Shown: positions 28,307 to 37,590 of the stretch, in pieces
Layout: each line of letters opens with the position of its first letter
Numbering within the stretch: the first letter of the stretch is position 1
Assembly: GCF_000741775.1 (NCBI RefSeq)
Contig: NZ_JGZR01000003.1
Span: 347,058-411,057 of the forward strand
Origin: Bifidobacterium subtile
GTDB taxonomy: Bacteria; Actinomycetota; Actinomycetes; Actinomycetales; Bifidobacteriaceae
Reading direction: 5' to 3'
DNA: 64,000 bases
Notes under the pieces: generated by a model
Databases searched by the model: none
The model's input: the letters and a program-made list of their open reading frames with translations, nothing else
What the model was told of the DNA's origin: nothing
Made by a program: the position numbers and the translations under genes

Positions 28307-28759
28307 TCCCGATTCGTCGCCATTGCCGATTTATCGTGTCGTCGGCGCTGCTCGGTGCGCGCCTCGTGCATCAACGGTGACAGCTAGGCGGGGTTGGCGC
28401 AACTCGCCTCGTGGAAAATGTGGATATGTGGATAACTTGAATTCAGTGTCGGCATCACTCGTCCCTGCGCACACAAACTTCCAAATTCCGCAGGCCATTC
28501 TTTTCAATAATCTTTTCTGAACAGATTATATTCTTATCAGATACGATTAATGAAAAGAATCAATGGTCTGGAGGCAGCATATTCCTACCATCCAAAGAGT
28601 CCCTTAAACGCACCTGTATTCCGGATTTATATACTCACAAAATACAAGAATGTCAGATATATTTCGTAGCTGAATCCATGAACTTCGTATCTATCTACGA
28701 AATATCGTATATATGTCTCAAAACATGTCCTATATTTTGTAGTTTCGTGTACCTACTTC
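28307..28759. other. A+T-rich border of the defence island
   Basis: About 450 bases without a credible gene. From about 28490 the sequence becomes strongly A+T-rich (for example TTTTCAATAATCTTTTCTGAACAG), and the drop continues into the island. This marks a likely boundary of transferred DNA. No integrase, tRNA or clear direct repeat was found at the edge. Confidence 0.6.
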
Positions 28760-29692
28760 TTACAAATAGATCAGGGGCTGTCTGCTATTTTGTTCTTCAC
28801 TTATTGGTTGCAATGGTGTCACACTCACTGATAATTCCGAAGGAATCGAAGCTCTTAAAACCGCATGGAAGTCCTGGGCGTTGCCTAAATCACACAGAGT
28901 TGCCAATGCTATTCCGGCCTTCGTAAGCATGTAGTTAGCCGGAGCAACATCTCTGTTCTCTCCCCCTTGGTTCATAATCGTGATCATTTCAGCAGAAGTA
29001 GCTAAAGTTCGTATTGAATTAAGGGGCGTACGGATGATATGCCATGCGCTTGCGCTCAAAAGACCAGCTTCGACGAGATTTTCAGCTTGATCTACAGTGA
29101 AATTACCATTATTGTAGGTGCCATCCTCATCTTGATTCAAGAAGATATAAACCACATGGCTAGCATCTTCCGGATGATTTATATCGTATTGACGTGCACT
29201 ATATGCGCATAGTGTCTTGAACGATTCCGCCTCGGTCTTGTCGAGCGTGGAAAGAATCGTAAGCAGTCTCCTCGGAAATGTTGTCGGAGAGTTGACTTCT
29301 CCTGCAAGAATTTGCGACCATAGTTTCTGCAACTCTGGATCGCTGCAACGGCCGGCTTTGTCTTCAAAATCATCTATCCAGTCAGAATCCACTTGCTCGG
29401 ATTTCTCTGAATCCTTTATAAGTGGAACCGAACCACTGACAATACTTTCTAAGTTATCAATATGCCCTAGATTCTTATAGAGTGAATACCGGAGTAAGGC
29501 TTTTTCTTCATCGGATAGGTCCTTGTTTGAATCGACATCGCTCAGTAACTTTGTCAGTTGTTTTAAATCGCGTTTAGCGCCCCTTCTATTACTGCCCATG
29601 GCGATTTCTGGGAATAACTTATTCAGGACGCCCGCACCTTTGACAGTGGCGTCCGCTCCATATTTCAAAATTTGTCCAGTCGCAGGATCCAT
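28760..29692 (-). CDS. DUF2806 protein, defence-associated
   Basis: A 310-residue protein with the DUF2806 pattern: an N-terminal KYGADATVKGAGVLNKLFPE, then WIDDFEDKAGRCSDPELQKLWSQILAGEV and PRRLLTILSTLDKTEAESF. DUF2806 genes are known to occur beside restriction-modification loci; the molecular role is not established. I choose the ATG at 29692 (MDPATGQILK); the frame stays open to 29857 but that part overlaps the divergent gene. A+T-rich with codon use unlike the housekeeping genes. Divergent from the methyltransferase operon with 158 bp between starts. Confidence 0.75.
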   Translation of the reverse strand: MDPATGQILKYGADATVKGAGVLNKLFPEIAMGSNRRGAKRDLKQLTKLLSDVDSNKDLSDEEKALLRYSLYKNLGHIDNLESIVSGSVPLIKDSEKSEQVDSDWIDDFEDKAGRCSDPELQKLWSQILAGEVNSPTTFPRRLLTILSTLDKTEAESFKTLCAYSARQYDINHPEDASHVVYIFLNQDEDGTYNNGNFTVDQAENLVEAGLLSASAWHIIRTPLNSIRTLATSAEMITIMNQGGENRDVAPANYMLTKAGIALATLCDLGNAQDFHAVLRASIPSELSVSVTPLQPISEEQNSRQPLIYL

Positions 29693-29850
29693 ACGTGTAA
29701 CTATATCTATTTCTACGAACAACGACGAAATGCTGTACCTAAGAAGAACTCGATTCCTCGATACACATCCATCATCTGCGCCGCCCCGCACCGTCCAACC
29801 CCATCTTCCCAGCCAAAACGTATTATGGAACCTTGTTAAGGAGGTGCTAG

Positions 29851-30510
29851 GTGGCACAGGTCAAGTCGAGGCAACGCGTTGAGGAGCACGGCGAAGTGTT
29901 CACTAACGAACGCGAGGTCAACGCGATGCTCGATCTGGTGAAGCAGGAAACAGAGCGCATTGACAGCCGTTTCCTCGAACCGGCCTGCGGAGACGGTAAT
30001 TTTCTTTCGGAAGTGCTTCGCCGCAAACTGGCTGCAGTCAGCAAACGCTATGGCAGGAGCCAGTTTGATTACGAGCGATATGCGTTCGTGGCGGTTTCGT
30101 CAATTTACGGCGTTGATATCATGCAAGACAATGTCGAGGAATGCCGCGACCGCCTATTCAGGCTTGTCGATAAGGCTTATACGCGCAAATTTAAGGACGA
30201 CTGCAGAACAGAGTTCCGCGAGTCAGTACGTTATTTGCTAAACGAAAATATCTTGTGCGGTGACGCTCTTACCCTGACAACTAATAACGGCAATCCCATC
30301 GTGTTTCCCGAATGGTCTCTTGTGTCAGGAGGCAAAGTCAAACGACGTGACTACACCTTCGATTCCATGTTGAATGCATCAACTGATGCGCCGACATTCG
30401 ATATGGTTGTAAATCTGGAAGTTGATAGCGAGGATGCACGCAAAGCCATCCCCACACCGGTCAAGGAGTATCCTTTGGCAAGTTTTTTGGAGGTAGCCAA
30501 GCATGAGTAG
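29851..30510 (+). CDS. DNA methyltransferase-related protein without NPPY motif
   Basis: A 219-residue Rossmann methyltransferase-like protein. SAM motif I is EPACGDGNFL at about residues 40-49, and the acidic strand follows as GVDIMQDNVEECRDRL. At the position where N6-adenine methylases carry NPPY, the text is FDMVVNLEVDSEDA. The chain stops soon after, so no target-recognition part is present. The frame overlaps the next gene by 8 bp. It may be a truncated enzyme, a regulatory subunit, or a partner of the full methyltransferase. GTG/ATG choice is not in doubt: AAGGAGG lies just before MAQVKS. Confidence 0.8.
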   Translation: MAQVKSRQRVEEHGEVFTNEREVNAMLDLVKQETERIDSRFLEPACGDGNFLSEVLRRKLAAVSKRYGRSQFDYERYAFVAVSSIYGVDIMQDNVEECRDRLFRLVDKAYTRKFKDDCRTEFRESVRYLLNENILCGDALTLTTNNGNPIVFPEWSLVSGGKVKRRDYTFDSMLNASTDAPTFDMVVNLEVDSEDARKAIPTPVKEYPLASFLEVAKHE

Positions 30511-32041
30511 CGGTTTAAATCTCGGTAACAAGTCATACAACCCGGATGTGTTGTCCTGCTTGGCGAACCTATCCAACGACGAGGTATTCACCTCACCGCA
30601 ACTTGCCAATCAGGTGTTGGATATGCTGCCCAAGGATATTTGGCATGATAGTTCGGCTACATTCCTCGACCCGGTTAGCAAGACGGGAGTATTCCTTCGC
30701 GAGATAACGAAACGTCTTCTGCAAGGATTGGAAGATGAAATTCCTGATCTTCAGGAGCGAATCGACCATATCCTGAACTACCAAGTGTGGGGAATTGCCA
30801 TCACCGAACTGACTGCACTGCTGTCACGTCGTACGCTGTATTGCTCGAAGAAGGCAAATGGCGAGTACTCCATCGCCGATTCATTCCGCAGCGGTGACGG
30901 GCATATTCACTACAAAGCAGGACAACACATGTGGGACGGCAAGAATTGCATCTACTGCGGGGCCAGCAAAGAGCAATACGACCGCAGCAGTGATTTGGAA
31001 AGCTATACCTACGAATTCATTCACACCTATAATCCCGAGAGGATCTTCGATAATATGCAGTTCGATGTCATCGTCGGCAATCCACCTTATCAGCTCAGCG
31101 ACGGTGGATTCGGCAAAAGCGCTGCCCCTATTTACCAGAAATTCGTACGTCAGGCGAAAAAACTGAATCCTCGATATCTCTCCATGATTATCCCTTCGCG
31201 TTGGTTTTCTGGCGGTCGCGGGCTAGATGATTTTAGGATAGAGATGCTTTCAGATAAGCATGTTCGAGCATTGACAGATTATGAAAGTTTCAAAGACATA
31301 TTTCCGGGTGTCGATTTAGCCGGAGGCGCCTGCTATTTTCTTTGGGATCGTGATAATACAGGGAGCTGTGAGATCACCAATGTTAGAGATGACAAAGAGA
31401 CAAAAGCCATTCGTTTTCTAGATGAGTTTCAAGTGTTCGTTCGCGATAATAAGGCTGTTGACATTATTCGAAAGGTACGCTCAGAACATTCCGGACGCTA
31501 TTTGGATGAAGTTGTATCGTCGTCTAAACCATTTGGTCTTCGAACATTCTACAAGTCACAAAAAACAGGTGTTCCGTGCCATTTCATCCAGAGAATAGGC
31601 GAGGGCTTCGCCAACCCCACTGATGTAAGTGATCAGTTTCGTTTATTGAACAAGTGGAAACTGCTCGTTCCTCGCTCGCCAATTGCTGGGCAAACCGATT
31701 TTTCCAAAGCCGTTAAATTCTACTCAGATCAGAACACGGCAATTGTTCCGCCTGGAACATGCTGCACTGAATCTTTCTTGGTAGCTTATTCTGCAGAAAC
31801 AGAGGAACAGGTAGTCAGTTTTAAGTCATATCTCTTTAGCAAATTTTCGCGATTTTTATTATTGCAGGCCGTTACATCACAAGATGTGACTAAGCGACGC
31901 TTTCTTTTTGTCCCTGACTTAGAAAAATATGATCATATTTATACAGACGAGGAACTAATAAAGAAATTCAGAATAACAGATGAAGAATGGGACTACATGG
32001 ATTCTCGGATTTCGAACACGGATCGAGTTGAACTACTATGA
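30503..32041 (+). CDS. N6-adenine DNA methyltransferase, Eco57I/TaqI-like
   Basis: A 512-residue modification enzyme. Motif I appears as FLDPVSKTGVFL at about residue 54, motif IV as VGNPPYQL at 191-198, and the rest is a target-recognition region. A CIYC pair at about 153-156 may bind metal. The family methylates adenine N6, with the cognate nuclease normally in a neighbouring subunit. It overlaps both neighbours (8 bp with the upstream methyltransferase-like gene, 4 bp ATGA with the helicase gene). The base composition is A+T-rich compared with the housekeeping genes. Confidence 0.88.
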   Translation: MSSGLNLGNKSYNPDVLSCLANLSNDEVFTSPQLANQVLDMLPKDIWHDSSATFLDPVSKTGVFLREITKRLLQGLEDEIPDLQERIDHILNYQVWGIAITELTALLSRRTLYCSKKANGEYSIADSFRSGDGHIHYKAGQHMWDGKNCIYCGASKEQYDRSSDLESYTYEFIHTYNPERIFDNMQFDVIVGNPPYQLSDGGFGKSAAPIYQKFVRQAKKLNPRYLSMIIPSRWFSGGRGLDDFRIEMLSDKHVRALTDYESFKDIFPGVDLAGGACYFLWDRDNTGSCEITNVRDDKETKAIRFLDEFQVFVRDNKAVDIIRKVRSEHSGRYLDEVVSSSKPFGLRTFYKSQKTGVPCHFIQRIGEGFANPTDVSDQFRLLNKWKLLVPRSPIAGQTDFSKAVKFYSDQNTAIVPPGTCCTESFLVAYSAETEEQVVSFKSYLFSKFSRFLLLQAVTSQDVTKRRFLFVPDLEKYDHIYTDEELIKKFRITDEEWDYMDSRISNTDRVELL

Positions 32042-34542
32042 ATAGTTTCTTTCCACTACGCCCCGACACAGAGCCAGAGATCTATGCGTATGCAATTGAC
32101 GATAGCCATCACCAAGGCCAGTTGAAGGTCGGATATACAACTCGTGATGTGCGAGCACGTATCGCAGAGCAGACAAAGACTGCACAAGTACCATTCACAA
32201 TTGTGCTTGAGGAGAGCGCAATGCGTGACGATGGCTCCACATTCGATGACCATCCTGTGCACCAATTGCTTAGCCAGCAATTTACTCGTATGGGCGGTGA
32301 ATGGTTTGTTTGCTCGATCGATGATGTGAAGGCTGCGATAGCAGCCGTGCGGGAAAATCGTGACTCGATGACGCGGCGAACACAAAGTTTCATCATGCGC
32401 CCCGAGCAACGCGACGCTGTGGAGAAAACAAGGGATTATTTCAACCGATTCAGGCAAGATAATCTCAATGAGCCGCCGCGTTTCCTATGGAACGCGAAAA
32501 TGCGTTTTGGTAAGACGTTCACCAGCTACGAATTAGCCAAGGCAGAGGGCTACAAGCGGATACTGGTGCTGACCTTCAAACCAGCAGTGGAGAATTCGTG
32601 GCGTGATGATCTTGAATCCCATAAGGATTTTGAAGGTTGGCAATTCATCTCGCGCGAGACAATGCTGGCATACGAGACAGCAGATAAATCACGCCCTATC
32701 GTATGCTTTGGTTCATTCCAGGATTATTTAGGCAAGAACGCAGCAGGAGGTATCAAGGCCCGTAACGAATGGGTTCACGAGATCAACTGGGACTTGGTCA
32801 TCTTCGATGAATACCATTTCGGAGCATGGCGGGACAGCGCGAGGGAGTTGTTTGAGCAAGAAGACAGTCGTGAGCAAAATGACAACATGAACAGCGTCGC
32901 CCAGATCATCGATGAAAGCTTCGCCCAAGGTGACACTGATTTTCTTCCTATCACTACAGGGGCATATCTATTCCTCTCAGGCACACCTTTTCGCGCCATT
33001 GCTAATGGAGAATTCATCGAGGAGCAAATCTTCAATTGGACCTATTCTGACGAGCAGCAGGCGAAAGAGCAATGGGACGCTTCGAACGGTTCTAATCCAT
33101 ATGCGTCGTTGCCGCGAATGGTACTGATGACATATCAGATGCCCGATCAGATTCGTGAAATAGCCTCTGGAGGCGAATTCAACGAGTTCGATCTCAATGA
33201 GTTCTTCCATGCTGAAGGCGATGGCGATGAAGCCCATTTCAAACATCGCAGCGAAGTACAAAAATGGATCGACTTACTGCGCGGTGGTTTTGCCGAAACC
33301 ACGGTGGACGAGCTTAAGCTTGGCGCAACAAAACCACCCATGCCGTATGGCGATTCACGGCTGAAGAATATCCTGTTGCACACCTTCTGGTTCTTGCCTT
33401 CGGTCTCATCATGCTATGCGATGAGGAATCTGCTCAATGAGCAGCAGAATGCGTTCTTTCACGATTACACAGTGAATGTTGCCGCCGGTTCTGCTGCGGG
33501 CATCGGGTTGGAAGCGTTGGAGCCTATTCGCAAGTCGATGGCAAAACCACTTGAATCCAAAACCATCACTCTGTCATGTGGCAAACTGACCACAGGAGTG
33601 ACTGTAAAGCCGTGGACTGGTATCCTGATGCTGCGGAATCTGAAAAGTCCGGAAACATATTTCCAAGCGGCGTTCCGCGTCCAATCACCATGGGCGATAG
33701 ACAATCCAGACGGTATGCATCCTAATGATCAAGAGATTCTCAAGCAGGAATGCTATGTGTTCGATTTTGCACCGACTCGTGCACTTCGCCAGATAGCCGA
33801 CTATAGCTGCTCCTTGCATCCCGATGACACGGCATCACCAGAACAAAGCGTAGGTGAATTTATCCATTTCCTGCCCGTTCTCGCTTACGACGGCAGCAGC
33901 ATGAGACGAGTGGACGCTACTGATGTACTCGACATCGCATCTGCTGGCACTTCGGCGACTTTGCTGGCCAAACGCTGGGAGAGTGCTCTGCTGGTCAACG
34001 TCGACGACCTGACTCTGCGCAAACTGATGAACAATGACCGGGCAATGGATGCGCTGATGAGCATCGAGGGCTTCCGCAAACTCAATGACGATCTCGAAAA
34101 GATCATCAACAAATCTGACGAAATCAAAGAGATAAAAGGCAAAGACGAAAAGCCCTCGACTGCTGAAAAGAAACAGCTCAGCGAGGACGAGAAGGAAACC
34201 AAGAGCTTACGCAAGCAAGTCCAAGAGAAACTAATCAAGTTCGCGACCAAAATCCCGATCTTCATGTATTTGACTGATTACCGCGAGCAAACGCTTAAGG
34301 ATGTCATCACCAAACTCGAACCAGACCTGTTCAAGAAGGTCACCGGTCTCACCAAGGACGATTTCGATCTGCTCCTCAGTCTCAATGTCTTCAATGGTGC
34401 ACGCATGAACGATGCCGTATACAAATTCAAACGTTACGAGGACGACAGCCTCTCATACGCCGGCATCGACAAGCACGAAAACGATACCCATGTCGGGCTC
34501 TTCGATACCGCCGTGCCCATGCAAGAGTTCGAGGAGATGTAG
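32038..34542 (+). CDS. Helicase restriction subunit with N-terminal GIY-YIG-like domain
   Basis: An 834-residue fusion. Residues 13-45 (EIYAYAIDDSHHQGQLKVGYTT...RIAEQ) match the GIY-YIG-related T5orf172/MUG113 pattern, a nuclease-type domain. A superfamily 2 helicase follows: Walker A-like MRFGKT at about 155-160, motif II DEYH at 257-260, motif III SGTP at about 313, and motif VI in FQAAFRVQSPW. A Lys/Glu-rich coiled segment lies at about 685-730. It is coupled by ATGA to the methyltransferase, so this is probably the cutting or translocating subunit of the restriction system. Confidence 0.85.
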   Translation: MNSFFPLRPDTEPEIYAYAIDDSHHQGQLKVGYTTRDVRARIAEQTKTAQVPFTIVLEESAMRDDGSTFDDHPVHQLLSQQFTRMGGEWFVCSIDDVKAAIAAVRENRDSMTRRTQSFIMRPEQRDAVEKTRDYFNRFRQDNLNEPPRFLWNAKMRFGKTFTSYELAKAEGYKRILVLTFKPAVENSWRDDLESHKDFEGWQFISRETMLAYETADKSRPIVCFGSFQDYLGKNAAGGIKARNEWVHEINWDLVIFDEYHFGAWRDSARELFEQEDSREQNDNMNSVAQIIDESFAQGDTDFLPITTGAYLFLSGTPFRAIANGEFIEEQIFNWTYSDEQQAKEQWDASNGSNPYASLPRMVLMTYQMPDQIREIASGGEFNEFDLNEFFHAEGDGDEAHFKHRSEVQKWIDLLRGGFAETTVDELKLGATKPPMPYGDSRLKNILLHTFWFLPSVSSCYAMRNLLNEQQNAFFHDYTVNVAAGSAAGIGLEALEPIRKSMAKPLESKTITLSCGKLTTGVTVKPWTGILMLRNLKSPETYFQAAFRVQSPWAIDNPDGMHPNDQEILKQECYVFDFAPTRALRQIADYSCSLHPDDTASPEQSVGEFIHFLPVLAYDGSSMRRVDATDVLDIASAGTSATLLAKRWESALLVNVDDLTLRKLMNNDRAMDALMSIEGFRKLNDDLEKIINKSDEIKEIKGKDEKPSTAEKKQLSEDEKETKSLRKQVQEKLIKFATKIPIFMYLTDYREQTLKDVITKLEPDLFKKVTGLTKDDFDLLLSLNVFNGARMNDAVYKFKRYEDDSLSYAGIDKHENDTHVGLFDTAVPMQEFEEM

Positions 34543-34546
34543 TTTC

Positions 34547-35257
34547 GTGAGTAATTTAAGCAAGCACCCTTCTAATCAGGAGCTACTGATTCATTTTCAT
34601 GAATCAGTATTGCAATATGACAGCTTCATGGAAGTGATTCCTTTAAAGACGCAGCAAGCCATACCCGCGAATCTCCCTCCCTTGGATGTATGGAGCAATC
34701 CAGATGTTGCAAAATACTGCATTCGGGCAAGTTTGCTACGCAAATATTGGGCTTCGAGGGAAGAACTACGCCTCGACAAAATAACAACAGCAATGCAGAC
34801 AATACTAGATGAATCTGCTGATTCAGAAAGTCAGCAATGCCACCATTGGAGCACAATCATAGAAGAGATAGAAGATTCGTTCCTTCGGCAATACCCTGAT
34901 GCACTTGGAGGCAAAGATCGGATACCTGATCATACCGGCAAAGAACAGGAATATAATACTGTCCATCATCTTGTGTCCGAAAACCTCTATGGAACACTTA
35001 TGCATGGCGACTATCAGAAATGGATCAATGTTCGTGGTCATGACTTTGCAAACCTAGTTGCGATTTCAACTGATGTAGCAGAGCTGGAAGGTTTTATCCA
35101 TAAGCTTTATGACATTTGCGAAGATATGTTCGACAAAGAAGTTTATGTACCGGACTATTCACGCATTGAAAGGGATTCGCCTGAACAAGTCTGTCTATCA
35201 TCCATGAATGTTACCGACAGCTCATATACAACCGCACAAGGAAAATCTGATGTTTAA
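34547..35257 (+). CDS. Unknown last gene of the restriction-modification operon
   Basis: A 236-residue protein with a GTG start at 34547, which sits 4 bases after the helicase stop with GAGGAG about 10 bases upstream. I recognise no domain. It is acidic and helical in appearance, with WSNPDVAKYCIRASLLRKYWASREEL near residues 40-65 and DYQKWINVRGHDFANLVAIS later. No membrane segment. Tight spacing after the helicase says it is co-expressed, so it could be a specificity, control or inhibitor subunit. The codon use is as A+T-rich as the rest of the island. Confidence 0.7.
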   Translation: MSNLSKHPSNQELLIHFHESVLQYDSFMEVIPLKTQQAIPANLPPLDVWSNPDVAKYCIRASLLRKYWASREELRLDKITTAMQTILDESADSESQQCHHWSTIIEEIEDSFLRQYPDALGGKDRIPDHTGKEQEYNTVHHLVSENLYGTLMHGDYQKWINVRGHDFANLVAISTDVAELEGFIHKLYDICEDMFDKEVYVPDYSRIERDSPEQVCLSSMNVTDSSYTTAQGKSDV

Positions 35258-35471
35258 CGTTGTGAGCAGTTTACTCTTGGAAAAGATAGGACGCTGCAGA
35301 CTCTCCAAATTCAGATCGCGCTAAACCGTGTGGGGCAATTCTATTCGCCGCATGGTGCATTCAGCCTTCTCCTCTTCATAATTTTCAGTTATCTTAACTT
35401 CTGAATTAAACACTACAAACCTGATCACGTCTATTCAAGATAGCCAGAAGAAGATTCAGAACATCGATATT

Positions 35472-36248
35472 TCAGAATATGAATTCCGATGGAAGATAGC
35501 TCTGAATCGATATTGGAGGCACATTTGCCTGAAGGACATAGCGTGACATGAGAATATAAAATAACAAGAGCGAGTTCTTCGTTTCGCATACCCTGAGAAT
35601 CGAATCCGGTGACGGCAAAGCGTCAATACCTGATCCGTTGGAATCAGAATTTGCCACAATCCCACGCTGAAGAACACAGCTCATATCAATGCGCTGGTGA
35701 ATCGGAATGCCAACATTCGCAGCATTCAACTCTCCTGAAAGATTTTCTAAAATTGGACCATCAAATGCCACGATAAAATATAATGGAGGGAACGCATTCC
35801 ACTCCTTTCCATAAGCATAGGTAACATGCTGTATGAGCGACTCCTCTATGTAATAGGCAGATCGATCTAACGATTTTAATATTCTTGCACTTTCAGCCAA
35901 AGTTGGAATATCACTAAGTTGCAATTTCGTCTTCGCTTCAATTGCCGCGATTACACCTTCGACTGGAATAATGCGGTTCTCATCAGCTTCATCAGAAAAC
36001 AGAATTGGAGTTCGCTGTGCATCGTACAGAATCACGTCAAGCTGTTTACTCATCGAACCATGTCGATCAATAACTTGTCCATGTGCGATACCAATAGAAT
36101 CAGGCAAATGATCGCGAAGAAACTTACGTACAGCATTTTCCACAGCCTCACCTTTAGTGAGATGATGTTCGAAGCTCTGCCTACTAGCCTCCATCGAACC
36201 AGTAAGCTGTCTAGAAACAGCAGTCATGATATCAACCAATGTTGTCAT
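35472..36248 (-). CDS. DUF6602 nuclease-like protein
   Basis: A 258-residue protein starting MTTLVDIMTAVSRQL. Residues about 65-110 hold a PD-(D/E)XK-like pattern: KQLDVILYD, then VEGVIAAIEAKTKL, where Asp, Glu and Lys could form the metal site. This is the DUF6602 pattern. It is on the minus strand downstream of the Mrr gene (85-base gap) and convergent with the restriction operon. A longer frame to 36275 adds nine residues. Probably a defence nuclease; the activity is inference. Confidence 0.7.
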   Translation of the reverse strand: MTTLVDIMTAVSRQLTGSMEASRQSFEHHLTKGEAVENAVRKFLRDHLPDSIGIAHGQVIDRHGSMSKQLDVILYDAQRTPILFSDEADENRIIPVEGVIAAIEAKTKLQLSDIPTLAESARILKSLDRSAYYIEESLIQHVTYAYGKEWNAFPPLYFIVAFDGPILENLSGELNAANVGIPIHQRIDMSCVLQRGIVANSDSNGSGIDALPSPDSILRVCETKNSLLLFYILMSRYVLQANVPPISIQSYLPSEFIF

Positions 36249-36333
36249 GATTCGAGAATACACTGAACGATGCAAATTCCAAGGCTACAGTTCTCCGGAT
36301 ACGGTTACCATCCGCGAAAACCGATGCAGCCTC

Positions 36334-37272
36334 TCACACAAAGAAATCCTCATCAATCCCGACGACCCGATACGTATGCGTCACCTGGACGCCGACTTCG
36401 TATTTGATCATGAGCTGGGTGAGTTGATGCCCGTCAATGAGTATGACCCGAGTGGGCACGTTGCGCGCATATTCGACCGCACCTTTTGAGAAGGTGTTGG
36501 TCGTGATGAACAGACCGCGATCCGCTTTCCCGCTCAATGCTCCGACGAAACCTTGGACCTCGGACCGTCCAACAGTGTTCGACTGCAAATATCGTTTTGC
36601 CTGCACGAAGATCTGGTTCAGGCCGAGAGCATCCTGATCAATGATCCCGTCGATGCCACCGTCATTGGTCAGCTGCGTGACCGTGCCCTTGCCATGAGCG
36701 CCGCCGTAGCCCATCGCTAGAAGAAGATCGACGACAGTCTTCTCGAAGAACGCAGGCTCTTTTCCTTGCAATCGCGACAGCAAGGCCGCTGATACTTCAT
36801 CATTGATGCGTGCGATGCCCTGCTGTATTTGTTCGGTGGGATCGAGGTGCGTATCCGTGTCGGTTTCCACGGCATTGTCGCCAGCATCAGCGTCGCCGAC
36901 ATCGCCGAACGTTCCCGTCGATTTCTTCGTTACCCACCACCGGTCATCTGGTTTCGCGAGCACTCGCAGGTCCCTTTCCGCGATTCCCTGAGGATGCGAA
37001 CGCAGTAAATCCCGGCCCCTTTCGGTGATGCAATACTGCGCGCGTGCAGGACGATCTATGGCGTCGACACGATTCAGGTACGAAATCGACCAGCCGATCC
37101 TGTTCTCAGCCATTGAATCGCCACTAGCCAGCGCGACCGAACGCTGCTCAGCATCGAGCTGCGCAAGGGACAAAACCGCCCTGCGTAAATCACGTAAGGC
37201 GAAAACAGCGCCAGAATCTAAAGCCCTTAACACAAAGACATTGAAATCCTCCCACGACGGGATCGCATTCAT
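36334..37272 (-). CDS. mrr: Mrr-type restriction endonuclease (type IV)
   Basis: A 312-residue enzyme with an N-terminal winged-helix region (WEDFNVFVLRALDSGAVFALRDLRRAV) and a C-terminal PD-(D/E)XK domain. The catalytic set is visible as GIDGII (Asp near 208) and VQAKRY (Gln-x-Lys near 223-226), followed by EVQGFVGALSGKADRGLFIT. Such enzymes cut DNA carrying methylated bases. I prefer the ATG at 37272 (MNAIPSWED) to the open frame back to 37302. Its own neighbour methyltransferase must be compatible with it. Confidence 0.88.
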   Translation of the reverse strand: MNAIPSWEDFNVFVLRALDSGAVFALRDLRRAVLSLAQLDAEQRSVALASGDSMAENRIGWSISYLNRVDAIDRPARAQYCITERGRDLLRSHPQGIAERDLRVLAKPDDRWWVTKKSTGTFGDVGDADAGDNAVETDTDTHLDPTEQIQQGIARINDEVSAALLSRLQGKEPAFFEKTVVDLLLAMGYGGAHGKGTVTQLTNDGGIDGIIDQDALGLNQIFVQAKRYLQSNTVGRSEVQGFVGALSGKADRGLFITTNTFSKGAVEYARNVPTRVILIDGHQLTQLMIKYEVGVQVTHTYRVVGIDEDFFV

Positions 37273-37590
37273 TTTGCAGCCTCCAACTCCACATTCGCCC
37301 AAGCCTCACCTGCCTGATTTTCGCAGCTGATGCTCACTTTACTCCCACTCAGCCATCCCAGGTATAGACGGTAAATACAGCCCAAATGCTCTGCAAAACA
37401 TGATGTCAGAACGCCAAACAAAACGCCGCGCAGCGTCACCTAACCGGAGATAACGTAGACCCAGTTCCAGTGGCGCAGCACGGCAACAGTATTTGTATAT
37501 CCTAGATATTTGCGTATACACGCGTCTGCTACTTCACGGCGTCATTTCCTCTGCACACGATGCAAAGCGACATCGTATCGGAGGTCCCTC

